Shown piece by piece: positions 23,999 to 32,459 of a DNA stretch of 44,147 nt. Both the position numbers and the translations under genes were made by a program. Each line of letters begins with the position of its first letter. The first letter of the stretch is position 1. This stretch comes from CAZETJ01 sp964514575. GTDB lineage: Bacteria; Patescibacteriota; Saccharimonadia; Saccharimonadales; UBA10212. The DNA lies in assembly GCA_964514575.1 (NCBI GenBank), contig CAZETJ010000004.1:1-44147 (forward strand), read 5' to 3'. The notes under the pieces were generated by a model that was not told the origin of the DNA, searched no databases, and was given only the letters and a program-made list of their open reading frames with translations.

Positions 23999-24292
23999 TT
24001 AGTGTCGGAGCTCCGCGGCTACTTCGTCGGCGGCTTCAGCGAATGTAAAATCGTTTTTTGTCAGGCCGTGGGCGCTGTGTGTAGTCAGGTTCACCTGCAC
24101 TCGGTTATAAGAGTTTGTCCACTCTGGATGATGGTCCAGTTTCTCAGCTAGCGGTACTAGCCGGTTGATAAACTCTATGGCTGTTCTGAATCCCTTAAAG
24201 CCGAAATCCTTTTTAAGGACGCCATCTTCTAGCGTCCAGTCCTTAAGACGTGCCAGCTTGGGCTTGACATCGTCGGGTGACAACCTCTGCAT
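23999..24292 (-). CDS. phhB: Pterin-4a-carbinolamine dehydratase
   Basis: 97 residues, the normal family size. It has the active-site block LDHHPEWTNSYNRVQVNL with the paired histidines, followed by TTHSAHGLTKNDFTFA. The enzyme dehydrates 4a-hydroxytetrahydrobiopterin after aromatic amino acid hydroxylation; in bacteria lacking that hydroxylase the family has been linked to molybdopterin or folate-related chemistry or transcription roles. No hydroxylase is in this window. It is divergent from queA across 31 nt (from ATG 24324) or 52 nt (from the preferred ATG 24345). Confidence 0.93.
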   Translation of the reverse strand: MQRLSPDDVKPKLARLKDWTLEDGVLKKDFGFKGFRTAIEFINRLVPLAEKLDHHPEWTNSYNRVQVNLTTHSAHGLTKNDFTFAEAADEVAAELRH

Positions 24293-24332
24293 CTTATCTC
24301 TAGTTTAACACTTTAGAGCGTATATGTACCCC

Positions 24333-24338
24333 TATAAT
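24333..24338 (+). promoter_or_regulatory. -10 box of queA (leaderless type)
   Basis: TATAAT, 6 nt before ATG 24345. An upstream ATG at 24324 would place this box inside the coding region. Confidence 0.65.
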
Positions 24339-24344
24339 AAAGTG

Positions 24345-25319
24345 ATGAGGTTGAGCGATTTTGATTATGATCTGCCAAAGGGTCTTATCGCCCAAACACC
24401 GGCGCATCCGCGAGACCACGCCCGATTGCTAGTTTACGACCGATCCTCTCGGCAGATTGTCAACGATTTTTTCTATAATCTTAGTGATTACTTGTCCGCT
24501 GGTACAACCTTGGCTATCAACAACTCCAAAGTAGAAAAAGCCCGCCTGCGCTTCGGCGCGGTTGAGATTTTTGTTTTAGAGAAACTAGGTCCGCGGACCA
24601 TAAGGGCGCTGGTTCGGCCAGGCAAGAAATTTCAAGAAGGAAAAAGGCTTGAACTTGCTGAGCTAAGCGCCGAGACAATGGCTGTTGACGAAGAGGGAGT
24701 TCGCACGCTGGAGCTAAGCAAACCTATTGATGACCCAAGTCTCGACAGGTTTCGCCAGACTCCCTTCCCTCCCTATATTAAATCCGACAAGAGCCTGGAC
24801 GAGCAGTATCAAACGGTCTACGCCGAGCCGCTAGGCTCGGTGGCGGCCCCCACAGCCGGTCTACATTTTACGGCAAAGCAACTGGCTATGCTCGCGAAGA
24901 CCCATCCTATAGCCGAATTAACTTTGCATGTCGGATTAGGCACTTTCGCCCCTGTCAAATCTGTCAATATTGACAAGCATAAAATGCATGCTGAGCGCTT
25001 CAGTATTTCTGCCGAAGCCGCAAAAATGCTTAACAGGGCTAGCCATATTACTGCCGTTGGGACCACTGGCGTCCGGGTTCTGGAAAGCGTTGTGCGCCCA
25101 TTTAAGCCTCTAGAAGATTCGACGGATATTTTTATAAAACCCGGCTATCAGTTCAAAAATACTGGGGCTCTTATAACTAACTTTCATTTGCCCAAAAGCA
25201 CGCTGCTGATGTTGGTTGCTGCCATGGTCGGCACGGACGAGCTACACCATATCTATAGCCACGCCATAAAGGAAAAGTATCGCTTCTATTCTTTCGGCGA
25301 CGCTATGTTGATTTTGTAG
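24345..25319 (+). CDS. queA: S-adenosylmethionine:tRNA ribosyltransferase-isomerase
   Basis: Makes epoxyqueuosine on tRNA wobble position 34 from preQ1 and SAM. The 324-residue protein starts MRLSDFDYDLPKGLIAQTP and has ARLLVYDRSS, NNSKVEKARL, the TAGLHFT segment after GSVAAPTAG, LHVGLGTFAPVK, and GTTGVRVLES, followed by TNFHLPKSTLLMLVAA. All family blocks are present. The second ATG is chosen because TATAAT lies 6 nt before it. Other queuosine genes are not seen here, so precursors may be salvaged. Confidence 0.97.
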   Translation: MRLSDFDYDLPKGLIAQTPAHPRDHARLLVYDRSSRQIVNDFFYNLSDYLSAGTTLAINNSKVEKARLRFGAVEIFVLEKLGPRTIRALVRPGKKFQEGKRLELAELSAETMAVDEEGVRTLELSKPIDDPSLDRFRQTPFPPYIKSDKSLDEQYQTVYAEPLGSVAAPTAGLHFTAKQLAMLAKTHPIAELTLHVGLGTFAPVKSVNIDKHKMHAERFSISAEAAKMLNRASHITAVGTTGVRVLESVVRPFKPLEDSTDIFIKPGYQFKNTGALITNFHLPKSTLLMLVAAMVGTDELHHIYSHAIKEKYRFYSFGDAMLIL

Positions 25320-25322
25320 GGG

Positions 25323-25877
25323 CTACGAGCCCAGTTTTTTGGTCGGCACCAGGATCACAGCGCTAGTCCAGGCCAGTATCGCCAGCCAAGCGATGACCAG
25401 CATCAGGGTATATTCGTTAATGCGCTGCTCAAACTGCCCGAGCGACTGCCCGGCGATGACAAAGCCGTTATTGTACTTGAGCATGCGAGTTGCCAGGCGG
25501 ACACCGGCTCGCGGCTGCCAAGTGAAGTGATCACTACCGTGAGCGGCGGTGTAGTCAAAGGCGCCTGGCGGCGGTAGCGTGGTGCCGCTATCAAGTACTG
25601 CCGAGCTGGCTAATATCTTCTTATCGGCCGATGTGACAGTTACAAAAACGGTATTGTCCGTAGCTAGGTCAGTCTTAACAATCGGCACAACTTTAGACGG
25701 GTCTTGCCCGCTCTCCAGCTGGTGCTTAGCAATTTGGGCAATAGCTAGCGGCGAGTCATCGGCTTGCAATCTGGTCTCCTGCTGAACCATGGTGTAAGCG
25801 GCAACTAGTAAAATTGTGGCGGTGCCAACAATGGCTAACCAAAGGCGGAACTTGGAGCTCTTAAGCAGCTTATGCAT
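25323..25877 (-). CDS. Two-helix sensor-like membrane protein lacking an output domain
   Basis: 184 residues. A first membrane helix (about 12-32) is followed by a ~120-residue extracytoplasmic domain with PAS/Cache-like strands (FVTVTSADKKILASS, FVIAGQSLGQFEQRI), then a second helix (about 155-176) and a short tail. This is the layout of a histidine kinase input half, but the protein stops right after helix 2. It may be a stand-alone sensor partner or a truncated kinase. TAAAAT lies 6 nt before the ATG. It follows dfr on the same strand after 10 nt. Confidence 0.7.
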   Translation of the reverse strand: MHKLLKSSKFRLWLAIVGTATILLVAAYTMVQQETRLQADDSPLAIAQIAKHQLESGQDPSKVVPIVKTDLATDNTVFVTVTSADKKILASSAVLDSGTTLPPPGAFDYTAAHGSDHFTWQPRAGVRLATRMLKYNNGFVIAGQSLGQFEQRINEYTLMLVIAWLAILAWTSAVILVPTKKLGS

Positions 25878-25883
25878 CGTTCT

Positions 25884-25889
25884 ATTTTA
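25884..25889 (-). promoter_or_regulatory. -10 box of the sensor-like gene (leaderless type)
   Basis: TAAAAT, 6 nt before ATG 25877; its last bases abut or overlap the dfr stop. Confidence 0.45.
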
Positions 25890-26378
25890 GCTTTTCTTTT
25901 GCCAAATCGTAAACTCAAAAGGATATTTGTTTTCCGCGTCCGCGGGATGCGGTTTGCTAGAAACTTCTTCCCATTGGCTCTCATCAAACTTGAAGAAGCG
26001 GTCGCCGTCGATATCGGCGTCAACTTTGGTCAGATAAAGCCGGCTTGTCAGAGACAGGGCTTCGGCAAAAACCGACTCACCCCCGATGACGAAAATCTCA
26101 TTGGCGCCATCGGATCCTTTCGCAGTTACTATAGACTTATCTAGAGAGCCGACAACAACGCAACCCTCGGTCTTATATGCGGGGTCGGAGCTAATGACAA
26201 TGTTCGTCCTTCCGGGCAGGGCTCGGCCTATAGACTCATGAGTCTTGCGCCCCATGATGATCGGATGCCCCATGGTAATCTGCTTGAAGCGGGCTAGCTC
26301 GCCCGGAAGCTTCCACGGCAGCGCGCCAGATTTTCCAATTACGCCGCCATGAGCGACCGCAACTATTATGGAGATCAT
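25887..26378 (-). CDS. folA: Dihydrofolate reductase
   Basis: About 163 residues from ATG 26378. It begins MISIIVAVAHGGVIGKSGALPW, with the substrate Asp/Glu position in LPGELARFKQITMG, then the NADPH site PIIMGRKTHESIGRALPGR and VIGGESVFAEAL. It reduces dihydrofolate made by thymidylate synthase. The ATG overlaps the thyA stop by 4 nt (ATGA), so the pair is translationally coupled; a longer start inside thyA is possible but unneeded. Confidence 0.96.
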   Translation of the reverse strand: MISIIVAVAHGGVIGKSGALPWKLPGELARFKQITMGHPIIMGRKTHESIGRALPGRTNIVISSDPAYKTEGCVVVGSLDKSIVTAKGSDGANEIFVIGGESVFAEALSLTSRLYLTKVDADIDGDRFFKFDESQWEEVSSKPHPADAENKYPFEFTIWQKKS

Positions 26379-27304
26379 ACGGCTATTTGCGCTTTGATCG
26401 GCGGCCACGGGTCGTAATTTTTCAGCTCAAAATCCTCGAATTTGAAATCATCAATATTTTTAATCTTAGGGTTGATCCACATTTTTGGTAGCGCTCGGGG
26501 CTTTCTCTTAAGCTGTTCGTCAACTTGCTCCAGGTGGTTGGAATAAATATGGGCATCGCCAAAAGTGTGTACGAATTCGCCGAGTTTCAAGTCCGTAACT
26601 TGGGCTATCATCATGGTCAATAACGCGTAACTGGCAATATTGAATGGTACTCCCAGGAAAGTGTCCGCACTGCGCTGGTAAAGCTGGCACGATAAGCGCC
26701 CGTCAATGACCATAAACTGGAAAAGCGTGTGGCACGATGGCGGTGCGTGGTGATGGTTAAGGATAAGCTCCTGGATCTCGCCGACATTCCAGCCACTAAC
26801 GATGATCCGCCGTGAAGTCGGGTCGTTTTGTATAAGGTCTATGATGTTGGCAATCTGATCTATATCCTTACCATCTGGACCTGTCCAACGGCGCCATTGC
26901 TTACCGTAAATTGGTCCCAGCTCACCATACTCTCGGGCAAAATCATCATCAGTCTTCATGCGTTCAATAAACCGCTCCATCTCTTTTTGCCAGTCTTCAG
27001 AGTAGCGCTCCAGTTTCTTATCCAGCTTGTTCTTCTCCAGATACCATTGGTAGGCCCATTCGTTCCAGATTTTTACATCGTTTTGGACTAAGTATTGAAT
27101 GTTGGTAGCGCCCTGCAGCATCCACAGCAGCTCGTAAATAACGGCTCTCATGTATAGCTTTTTAGTAGTCACGGCTGGAAAGCCTTCGTTAAGGTCAAAA
27201 CGAATCTGTCGGCCAAAGACGCTGCGCGTACCTATACCGGTACGGTCTTTTTTGTTGACACCGTTAGTTTTTATATCTTGCAACAGATCCAAATACTGCC
27301 TCAT
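26375..27304 (-). CDS. thyA: Thymidylate synthase (ThyA type)
   Basis: 309-residue enzyme converting dUMP to dTMP with methylene-tetrahydrofolate. It has the dUMP site RTGIGTRSVFGRQIRFDL, the catalytic Cys in HHAPPSCHTLFQF, the RSADTFLGVPFNIASYALL block and the final DPWPPIKAQIAV. A helical insertion at about residues 90-125 matches the longer Lactobacillus-type form. TAAAAT lies 9 nt upstream of the ATG. It is followed by overlapping dfr, and thymidine kinase is 1.8 kb away on the other strand. Confidence 0.98.
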   Translation of the reverse strand: MRQYLDLLQDIKTNGVNKKDRTGIGTRSVFGRQIRFDLNEGFPAVTTKKLYMRAVIYELLWMLQGATNIQYLVQNDVKIWNEWAYQWYLEKNKLDKKLERYSEDWQKEMERFIERMKTDDDFAREYGELGPIYGKQWRRWTGPDGKDIDQIANIIDLIQNDPTSRRIIVSGWNVGEIQELILNHHHAPPSCHTLFQFMVIDGRLSCQLYQRSADTFLGVPFNIASYALLTMMIAQVTDLKLGEFVHTFGDAHIYSNHLEQVDEQLKRKPRALPKMWINPKIKNIDDFKFEDFELKNYDPWPPIKAQIAV

Positions 27305-27313
27305 GACAATTTG

Positions 27314-27319
27314 ATTTTA
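27314..27319 (-). promoter_or_regulatory. -10 box of thyA-dfr
   Basis: TAAAAT, 9 nt before ATG 27304, leaving a leader of about 2-3 nt. Confidence 0.5.
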
Positions 27320-27369
27320 CACCAATCCTTATTGCCGGTGCGTTGTATTTTAAGGTAAGCTTAAGAGTG

Positions 27370-29022
27370 ATGAAAGAGTTTGTGGGCACTCTTAAAACCA
27401 AAAAATTTCAAGGCGAAATTGATACCAGCGAAGTAACTCGCGAGCTGTACAGTCATGACGCTTCGCTGTTTGAGCTCAAGCCGCAAGTCGTGGTTTATCC
27501 AAAAAACGCCAGCGACTTACAGAAGCTAGTCGCTACCACTAACGAATTGCGAAAAAAAGATCCCCACCTATCGCTAACAGCCCGTAGCGGCGGTACCTGC
27601 ATGAGCGGAGGGGCTATTAACGAGTCGGTAATTGTCGATATCAACCGACACTTTAACAAGATCGAAGCCGCTAACGAATATAGCGCCCACGTGCAGCCGG
27701 GCGTCTTTTATCGCGATTTTGAGAAACGGACACTTGAACACGGTGGCCTGCTGCCTTGTTTCCCAGCCAGTCGTGAAATTTGTACGGTCGGTGGTATGGT
27801 GGCTAACAACTCCGGCGGCGAGAAAAGCTTGCAGTTTGGCAAAACTGAGAATTTCGTTCAGGAATTAGAGGTGATCCTGTCTGACGGTAAGAAATACATA
27901 CTAAAATCACTCAATAAACGCGAATTAATCGCAAAAATGGGCCAGAAAGACTTTGAAGGGCGAATATACAGCCAAATGTTTCGACTTTTAGAAGAAAATT
28001 ACGATGATATAAAGACGGCCAAGCCGCATGTTTCTAAAAATTCTACAGGATATAACCTCTGGGATGTTTGGGATCGTGAATCGGGAGTCTTTGATCTGAC
28101 CAAGCTGTTCACTGGCTCGCAGGGTACGCTAGGACTAATAAGTGATATTCACTTCAAGTTAATACACGATAAGCCGCATTCTGGCGTATTGGTTGTTTTT
28201 ATGAAAGATATTGGCCAGTTGGGCGAGATTATCAACACTGTTCTAACTCAGCAGCCAGCTAGCTTTGAAAGTTTTGATAATTACACTCTGGAGTTGTCGT
28301 TTAAATTTTTCTTTTATTTTCATAAGACACTGGGCTGGCGCAAGCTTATCAGACTAGGATTTCAGCTCTTACCTGACCTGCTGTTACTAATGCGTGGGAT
28401 TCCCAAACTAATTTTGCTTATTGAGTTCACTGGCGATACGCCGCAAGTCGTGTCCGCTAAAGTCCATCGAATGAAAGAAATCCTGGAACCTTATAAGCTC
28501 GAGGCAATGGAAGAAGATTCTACTGAGGCCAAAGCTTACAAATTCCGGATCATGCGACGCGAAAGTTTCAATCTACTCCGTAAAAAAGTGCACGATAAGC
28601 ACACCGCTCCGTTTATTGATGACCTTGTTGTGCCTCCGAAGTATTTGGTGGAGTTCCTACCAAAGCTGCAAAAGATCATCAAAAAATATAAACTACTGGC
28701 GACCGTAGCTGGCCACATGGGCGATGGTAACTTCCACGTAATTCCCTTAATGAAAATTGAAGACCCGCGCGAGCGTGCCAAGTTGGAGCCGGCGATGCGG
28801 GAAGTCAATAATCTGGTTCTGAGTTATGGCGGCAGTCTGTCGGGCGAGCATAACGATGGCATGATCCGCGGCCCTTGGCTCGAGCAGATGTACGGCCACC
28901 ACATAGTTGATCTCTTTCGCGAGACCAAAACCATCTTTGATCCGGCTAATATTTTCAATCCGCACAAAAAGACTGATGCAACATGGCATTTTTCGATGAG
29001 CCACATTCGCGAAAAATTCTAG
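27370..29022 (+). CDS. FAD-linked D-lactate/glycolate-type dehydrogenase
   Basis: About 550 residues. The N-terminal FAD_binding_4 domain has VVYPKNASDLQKLV, LTARSGGTCMSGGA, HVQPGVFYRDFE, CTVGGMVANNSGGEKS and FTGSQGTLGLISDIHF. The C-terminal FAD-oxidase domain has VAGHMGDGNFHVIPL with the metal/substrate histidines and SGEHNDGMIRGPWL. It most likely oxidises a 2-hydroxyacid such as D-lactate and passes electrons to quinone. A hydrophobic stretch near residues 300-345 may bind the membrane. Cytochrome bd genes lie 1.2 kb downstream. ATG 27370 is preferred; 27343 is an alternative. Confidence 0.9.
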   Translation: MKEFVGTLKTKKFQGEIDTSEVTRELYSHDASLFELKPQVVVYPKNASDLQKLVATTNELRKKDPHLSLTARSGGTCMSGGAINESVIVDINRHFNKIEAANEYSAHVQPGVFYRDFEKRTLEHGGLLPCFPASREICTVGGMVANNSGGEKSLQFGKTENFVQELEVILSDGKKYILKSLNKRELIAKMGQKDFEGRIYSQMFRLLEENYDDIKTAKPHVSKNSTGYNLWDVWDRESGVFDLTKLFTGSQGTLGLISDIHFKLIHDKPHSGVLVVFMKDIGQLGEIINTVLTQQPASFESFDNYTLELSFKFFFYFHKTLGWRKLIRLGFQLLPDLLLLMRGIPKLILLIEFTGDTPQVVSAKVHRMKEILEPYKLEAMEEDSTEAKAYKFRIMRRESFNLLRKKVHDKHTAPFIDDLVVPPKYLVEFLPKLQKIIKKYKLLATVAGHMGDGNFHVIPLMKIEDPRERAKLEPAMREVNNLVLSYGGSLSGEHNDGMIRGPWLEQMYGHHIVDLFRETKTIFDPANIFNPHKKTDATWHFSMSHIREKF

Positions 29023-29083
29023 CGTTGTGATTTTACGGATTTCTTAGCACCGGCTTGGCCTCGGAGTTATTATAGAAGTTGAA

Positions 29084-29626
29084 ATGGGACTGACCTTAAT
29101 TGTCGGGCCGATGAAAAGCGGCAAGAGTTTGGAACTGATTGCCCGAGTGGCTCCTTATGAGTTCGCCGAAAAGCGGGTGCTGTACGTTCAGACTAAAAAA
29201 GATGTCCGCGACAAAGGTATCACTTCGCGTATGGGCGTCAATACCAAAGCTTTGGCGGTCAAATCCTTGAACGAGATCAAGAATGGCTTCGATGTTATTG
29301 GTATTGACGAGATTCACATGTTTGACGAGGCCGATATCAAGTTCGTCAAAAAGTGGTTGGAAGAAGGCAAAGAGGTCTACGCCAGCGGATTGGATCTTGA
29401 TTATAGCGCAACGCTGACGCCGATGGTGCGCAAAATTCTGGAACTCAAGCCGGAGCGAATTATCAGCAAAGTGGCCGTCTGCGAAGTTTGCCACGACTAT
29501 AGCGCGCAGTTTACGCAAATTCTACATAAGGGGGAGCCGGTACTGTCCGGCCTCCCGCATATCGTTCCAGAGGACGGCACGTACGTGTACGAACCTCGCT
29601 GCCGCAAGTGCTACGTGCACGCCTAG
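29084..29626 (+). CDS. tdk: Thymidine kinase (type II)
   Basis: 180-residue salvage enzyme. It has the P-loop VGPMKSGKSLELI (about 7-19), Walker B-like IDEIHMFDEADI, and two zinc-binding pairs, CEVCHDYSAQ and RCRKCYVHA, at the C-terminus. The lasso loop with KGEPVLSG and tyrosine-containing YVYEPRC is present. It phosphorylates scavenged thymidine, complementing ThyA. TATTAT lies 10 nt before the ATG, so the leader is very short. Confidence 0.95.
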   Translation: MGLTLIVGPMKSGKSLELIARVAPYEFAEKRVLYVQTKKDVRDKGITSRMGVNTKALAVKSLNEIKNGFDVIGIDEIHMFDEADIKFVKKWLEEGKEVYASGLDLDYSATLTPMVRKILELKPERIISKVAVCEVCHDYSAQFTQILHKGEPVLSGLPHIVPEDGTYVYEPRCRKCYVHA

Positions 29627-29659
29627 ACGGGTGTTTGAAACAAATTTTATACTGATGAT

Positions 29660-30148
29660 CTAGGGCAGTTTCAACCAAGGGAGCTTGATGCGCCATTTTT
29701 GACCGGCATCGGAGAACAAAAAGCCGAGTAAGGCCAGGATATAGATGATGTGCTCGTCAACTCCGGGCGCGTCAGCCGGCCATAGCAACGAACTCCACAT
29801 CAGCGCTAGCAAAGCGATCCCTGCAAAAGATGCTGATTTTATCCATGTCCCAAAAAACAAGCCGACACCGATGAACAGCAGCCCCAGCATAAAAGCCCAG
29901 TCTACTAAAGCCCGGCCAGCCAGGTGGTGATAGAAACTAGCGAATGGTCCGGTCGTAGCGTGGCCAAGGAAACCGGCCGTCGGCGATCCGCCGTGTATCC
30001 ATGCTTGCTTGCAACCAACAGCTAGGCCTTTGCAGGTAGCAAATTTCAGGCCAAATAACTTATCAAAAAAGGCCCACAAGAAGATGTAGCCCAGGCCGAT
30101 TCGCAGCAGTGACCAAGCGTACGGGCCTTTAGTTGTTATTTTTGCCAT
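29660..30148 (-). CDS. DoxX-like four-helix membrane protein
   Basis: About 162 residues with four predicted membrane helices. It begins with WSLLRIGLGYIFLWAFFDKL, typical of DoxX/DoxD-like proteins, and has FMLGLLFIGVGLFFGTW and EHIIYILALLGFLFSD. An exposed loop contains CKGLAVGCKQAW, two cysteines that might form a disulfide or redox site. The relatives include quinone-linked thiosulfate and sulfur-oxidising enzymes and membrane proteins of redox control. ATG 30148 with GGAG upstream is preferred over TTG 30163. It is divergent from cydA across 86 nt. Confidence 0.85.
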   Translation of the reverse strand: MAKITTKGPYAWSLLRIGLGYIFLWAFFDKLFGLKFATCKGLAVGCKQAWIHGGSPTAGFLGHATTGPFASFYHHLAGRALVDWAFMLGLLFIGVGLFFGTWIKSASFAGIALLALMWSSLLWPADAPGVDEHIIYILALLGFLFSDAGQKWRIKLPWLKLP

Positions 30149-30220
30149 TTCTAATGTCTCCAACTTTAAAAGCTTATGGTTATAAATATATTCTCAGAAG
30201 AGGCCCTTAGCAAGCTAGGC

Positions 30221-30226
30221 TATAAT
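30221..30226 (+). promoter_or_regulatory. -10 box of cydAB (leaderless type)
   Basis: TATAAT, 8 nt before ATG 30235, with no Shine-Dalgarno motif in the gap. Confidence 0.65.
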
Positions 30227-30234
30227 AAGCATTA

Positions 30235-31545
30235 ATGGATTCCGTAGTACTGGCTGCTCGATCATTGGTCGCTGATACCCTGGCTTTTCACTTATTCTTC
30301 GTGCTCTTTGGGGTCGGGCTGCCGATAATGATCGCCTCGCTGGAGGGCTGGAGTATTTTTAAAAAGAGCCCTCGGGCAAGACTGATAGCTAGGAGCTGGA
30401 GCCGGGCTTTAGTAATTTTATTTATCGCCGGGGCAATTTCCGGCACGATTGTCAGCCTGCAGTTCAACTTGATTTGGCCCAACTTTACTACTCTCGCTGG
30501 TAAGGTGGTGGGCGTTAGTTTCGCGCTAGAGGGCTTTGCCTTTTTAATCGAGACTCTTTTCTTGACGATCTATATGCTTAGTTGGGATCGTTTTAAGCCA
30601 ATCTGGCATTGGCTGATTGGTTGCCTGGTAGCGTTGTCGGCTCTAACCTCAGCTTTCTTCATCACCACCGTTAACGCTTGGATGAACACGCCCCGCGGTT
30701 TTAAGTTGGACGCCCACGGCAACCCGATTGATATCAACACTCGCGCAGCGGTTTTTAGTCCAGCGGCTAAAACGGAGATCACTCACTCGGTATTGGCTTA
30801 TTTATTCACGGCAACACTTTGTTTATTGGCGGTCTATGCTTGGATGCTATGGCGTCGTCGTCTAGGCCCTGCGGCTAAGGCCAATGCTAAGCGCCTGATG
30901 TTTGGTTTGGCTGCTGTCGCCACGGTGCTTGGCCTGGCGGTGGGCCTGGCTGGCGACCAGTCTGGCAAGTTCGATGCCAAGTACGAGCCATATAAGCTAG
31001 CAGCCGCCGAGGGATTGCAGAACACTACCTCCGGCGCGCCGCTATTGGTTGGCGGTATTGTCCAGGGCAGTCAGGTCAAAGACGCTATACGCCTGCCAAA
31101 GCTGCTGAGCTTCCTTGCGACCGGTCATTTTAACGGCACAGTTCAGGGTATTAATGCGGCGCCGGCTGACCAGCGGCCGCCGGTTACAGTTCACTACTTC
31201 TTTGATGCTATGGTAGCAATCGGCACTGTAACGGTCCTTATACCCCTGGCCTATCTTGTAGCTCGTTGGCGCGGCTGGGCGTGGTCGCATTCCAAATGGC
31301 TGCTTGGCGGGTTAGTGGCCTGTGCGATCTTGGGGATTTTGGGTTGCGAGTTTGGCTGGATGCTAACCGAATTCGGGCGCCAGCCATTCGCTATTCGCGG
31401 TGTTATGCGGGTCTCGGATGCTGCTACTCGCTCCCGCTCAGCCATCGCTTTCGCGGAGTTCTTCCCGTTTGTCTACCTAACTCTCTTTGGCTTAACAATA
31501 TTTGGCTTAAAACGCGGGGCTAAGTTCCAGGAGGCGCTCGAATGA
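30235..31545 (+). CDS. cydA: Cytochrome bd oxidase subunit I
   Basis: 436-residue membrane subunit that oxidises quinol and reduces oxygen. Expected haem ligands are present: His19 in LAFHLFFV (matching His19 of E. coli), His184 in EITHSVLAY and Met326 in FDAMVAIG. Glu99 and Glu106 of the proton path are in ALEGFAFLIE. The quinol loop has Lys254 and Glu259 in EPYKLAAAEG and is short, as in the cyanide-insensitive type. The late motif reads GWMLTEFGRQPFAIRG, with Phe385 where Trp is usual. It overlaps cydB by 4 nt. Confidence 0.97.
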   Translation: MDSVVLAARSLVADTLAFHLFFVLFGVGLPIMIASLEGWSIFKKSPRARLIARSWSRALVILFIAGAISGTIVSLQFNLIWPNFTTLAGKVVGVSFALEGFAFLIETLFLTIYMLSWDRFKPIWHWLIGCLVALSALTSAFFITTVNAWMNTPRGFKLDAHGNPIDINTRAAVFSPAAKTEITHSVLAYLFTATLCLLAVYAWMLWRRRLGPAAKANAKRLMFGLAAVATVLGLAVGLAGDQSGKFDAKYEPYKLAAAEGLQNTTSGAPLLVGGIVQGSQVKDAIRLPKLLSFLATGHFNGTVQGINAAPADQRPPVTVHYFFDAMVAIGTVTVLIPLAYLVARWRGWAWSHSKWLLGGLVACAILGILGCEFGWMLTEFGRQPFAIRGVMRVSDAATRSRSAIAFAEFFPFVYLTLFGLTIFGLKRGAKFQEALE

Positions 31546-32459
31546 CCATCGTCGACTTCTCAGTTGTTCTAATCGGAGCGCTGTTTGGAATCTATGCAGT
31601 CTGTGCATCCGTCGAGTGCGGCATCGTTTTGAAGATGCTAACCCCTGGACATGCCAGCCGTAAGTTATTTACGCCGCTTTGGGAAGTTACGAATGTTTTT
31701 CTGGTGTTCGGCTTTACCGCGATGGCTATGCTCTTTAACGGGGCTATAAATAGCATCAGCCACGCTCTTACCACTACCCTCGCCGTAGCTTTAGTCAGCC
31801 TGCTGGTACGAGCCTGCGTGGCCTTAGCCATTTTTTATATTTGGCCCGAAGACGAGCTACCAAGTTGGTTGACCTGGCTGCTGGCGGCTACCACGTTCTT
31901 GGTGCCGTTAAGTTTTGCCGCTGCCGGTATCTACCTGTTGAGCGGGCAGCTATTCTGGAGCAGTTGGTTGGGTTGGGTTCTCGAGCTATCGACACTTTTA
32001 GGCCTAGCAGCTACGGGCCTATTGTTTGTTAACCGTCGTTCAGGCGATAAACCTAGGGCGTTCGGTGAGGCAGTAGCTGGACTCTGGTTATTGTCGCTTG
32101 GCTGCGTGTTGCCACTGGTCAGTCTGCATACTAACGACCGCCTACAACACTGGCCGCTTCTCGCGCTAGTCATCTCATCCGGGATAACCCTAGCGGCGCT
32201 TCTGGCTCGATACGTTGAGCTGCGCCGACTGAAGCTATGGTTCTTCGCGGCGCTGCTAGTCTTTCTAACGCCGATTCTTTTAGGCCTAGCTAATCGGCCG
32301 GATTTGATAGCCGGAAAGCTTAGTCTAGCCAGCGCTTATGGAGCCCAGGCTTACGGTTCAGCAATTGTAATAGGCTTGGTTGTAATGTTGCCTCTGATAG
32401 TTTTGGGCGGCTGGTTGTTCTGGAAGTTATTTAGCGTGCAAGATTCGTCAAAGACTTAG
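31542..32459 (+). CDS. cydB: Cytochrome bd oxidase subunit II
   Basis: 305 residues with about eight to nine membrane helices, shorter than E. coli CydB (about 379). Family features are weak but position is decisive: the ATG overlaps the cydA TGA. The N-terminus has FGIYAVCASVECGIVLKML and KLFTPLWEVTNVFLVFGFTA, resembling the start of CydB (WxxxVxxF). It stabilises the haem-bearing subunit. No CydX, CydC or CydD gene is visible here. Its 3' end overlaps the convergent DUF998 gene by 29 nt. Confidence 0.9.
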   Translation: MTIVDFSVVLIGALFGIYAVCASVECGIVLKMLTPGHASRKLFTPLWEVTNVFLVFGFTAMAMLFNGAINSISHALTTTLAVALVSLLVRACVALAIFYIWPEDELPSWLTWLLAATTFLVPLSFAAAGIYLLSGQLFWSSWLGWVLELSTLLGLAATGLLFVNRRSGDKPRAFGEAVAGLWLLSLGCVLPLVSLHTNDRLQHWPLLALVISSGITLAALLARYVELRRLKLWFFAALLVFLTPILLGLANRPDLIAGKLSLASAYGAQAYGSAIVIGLVVMLPLIVLGGWLFWKLFSVQDSSKT

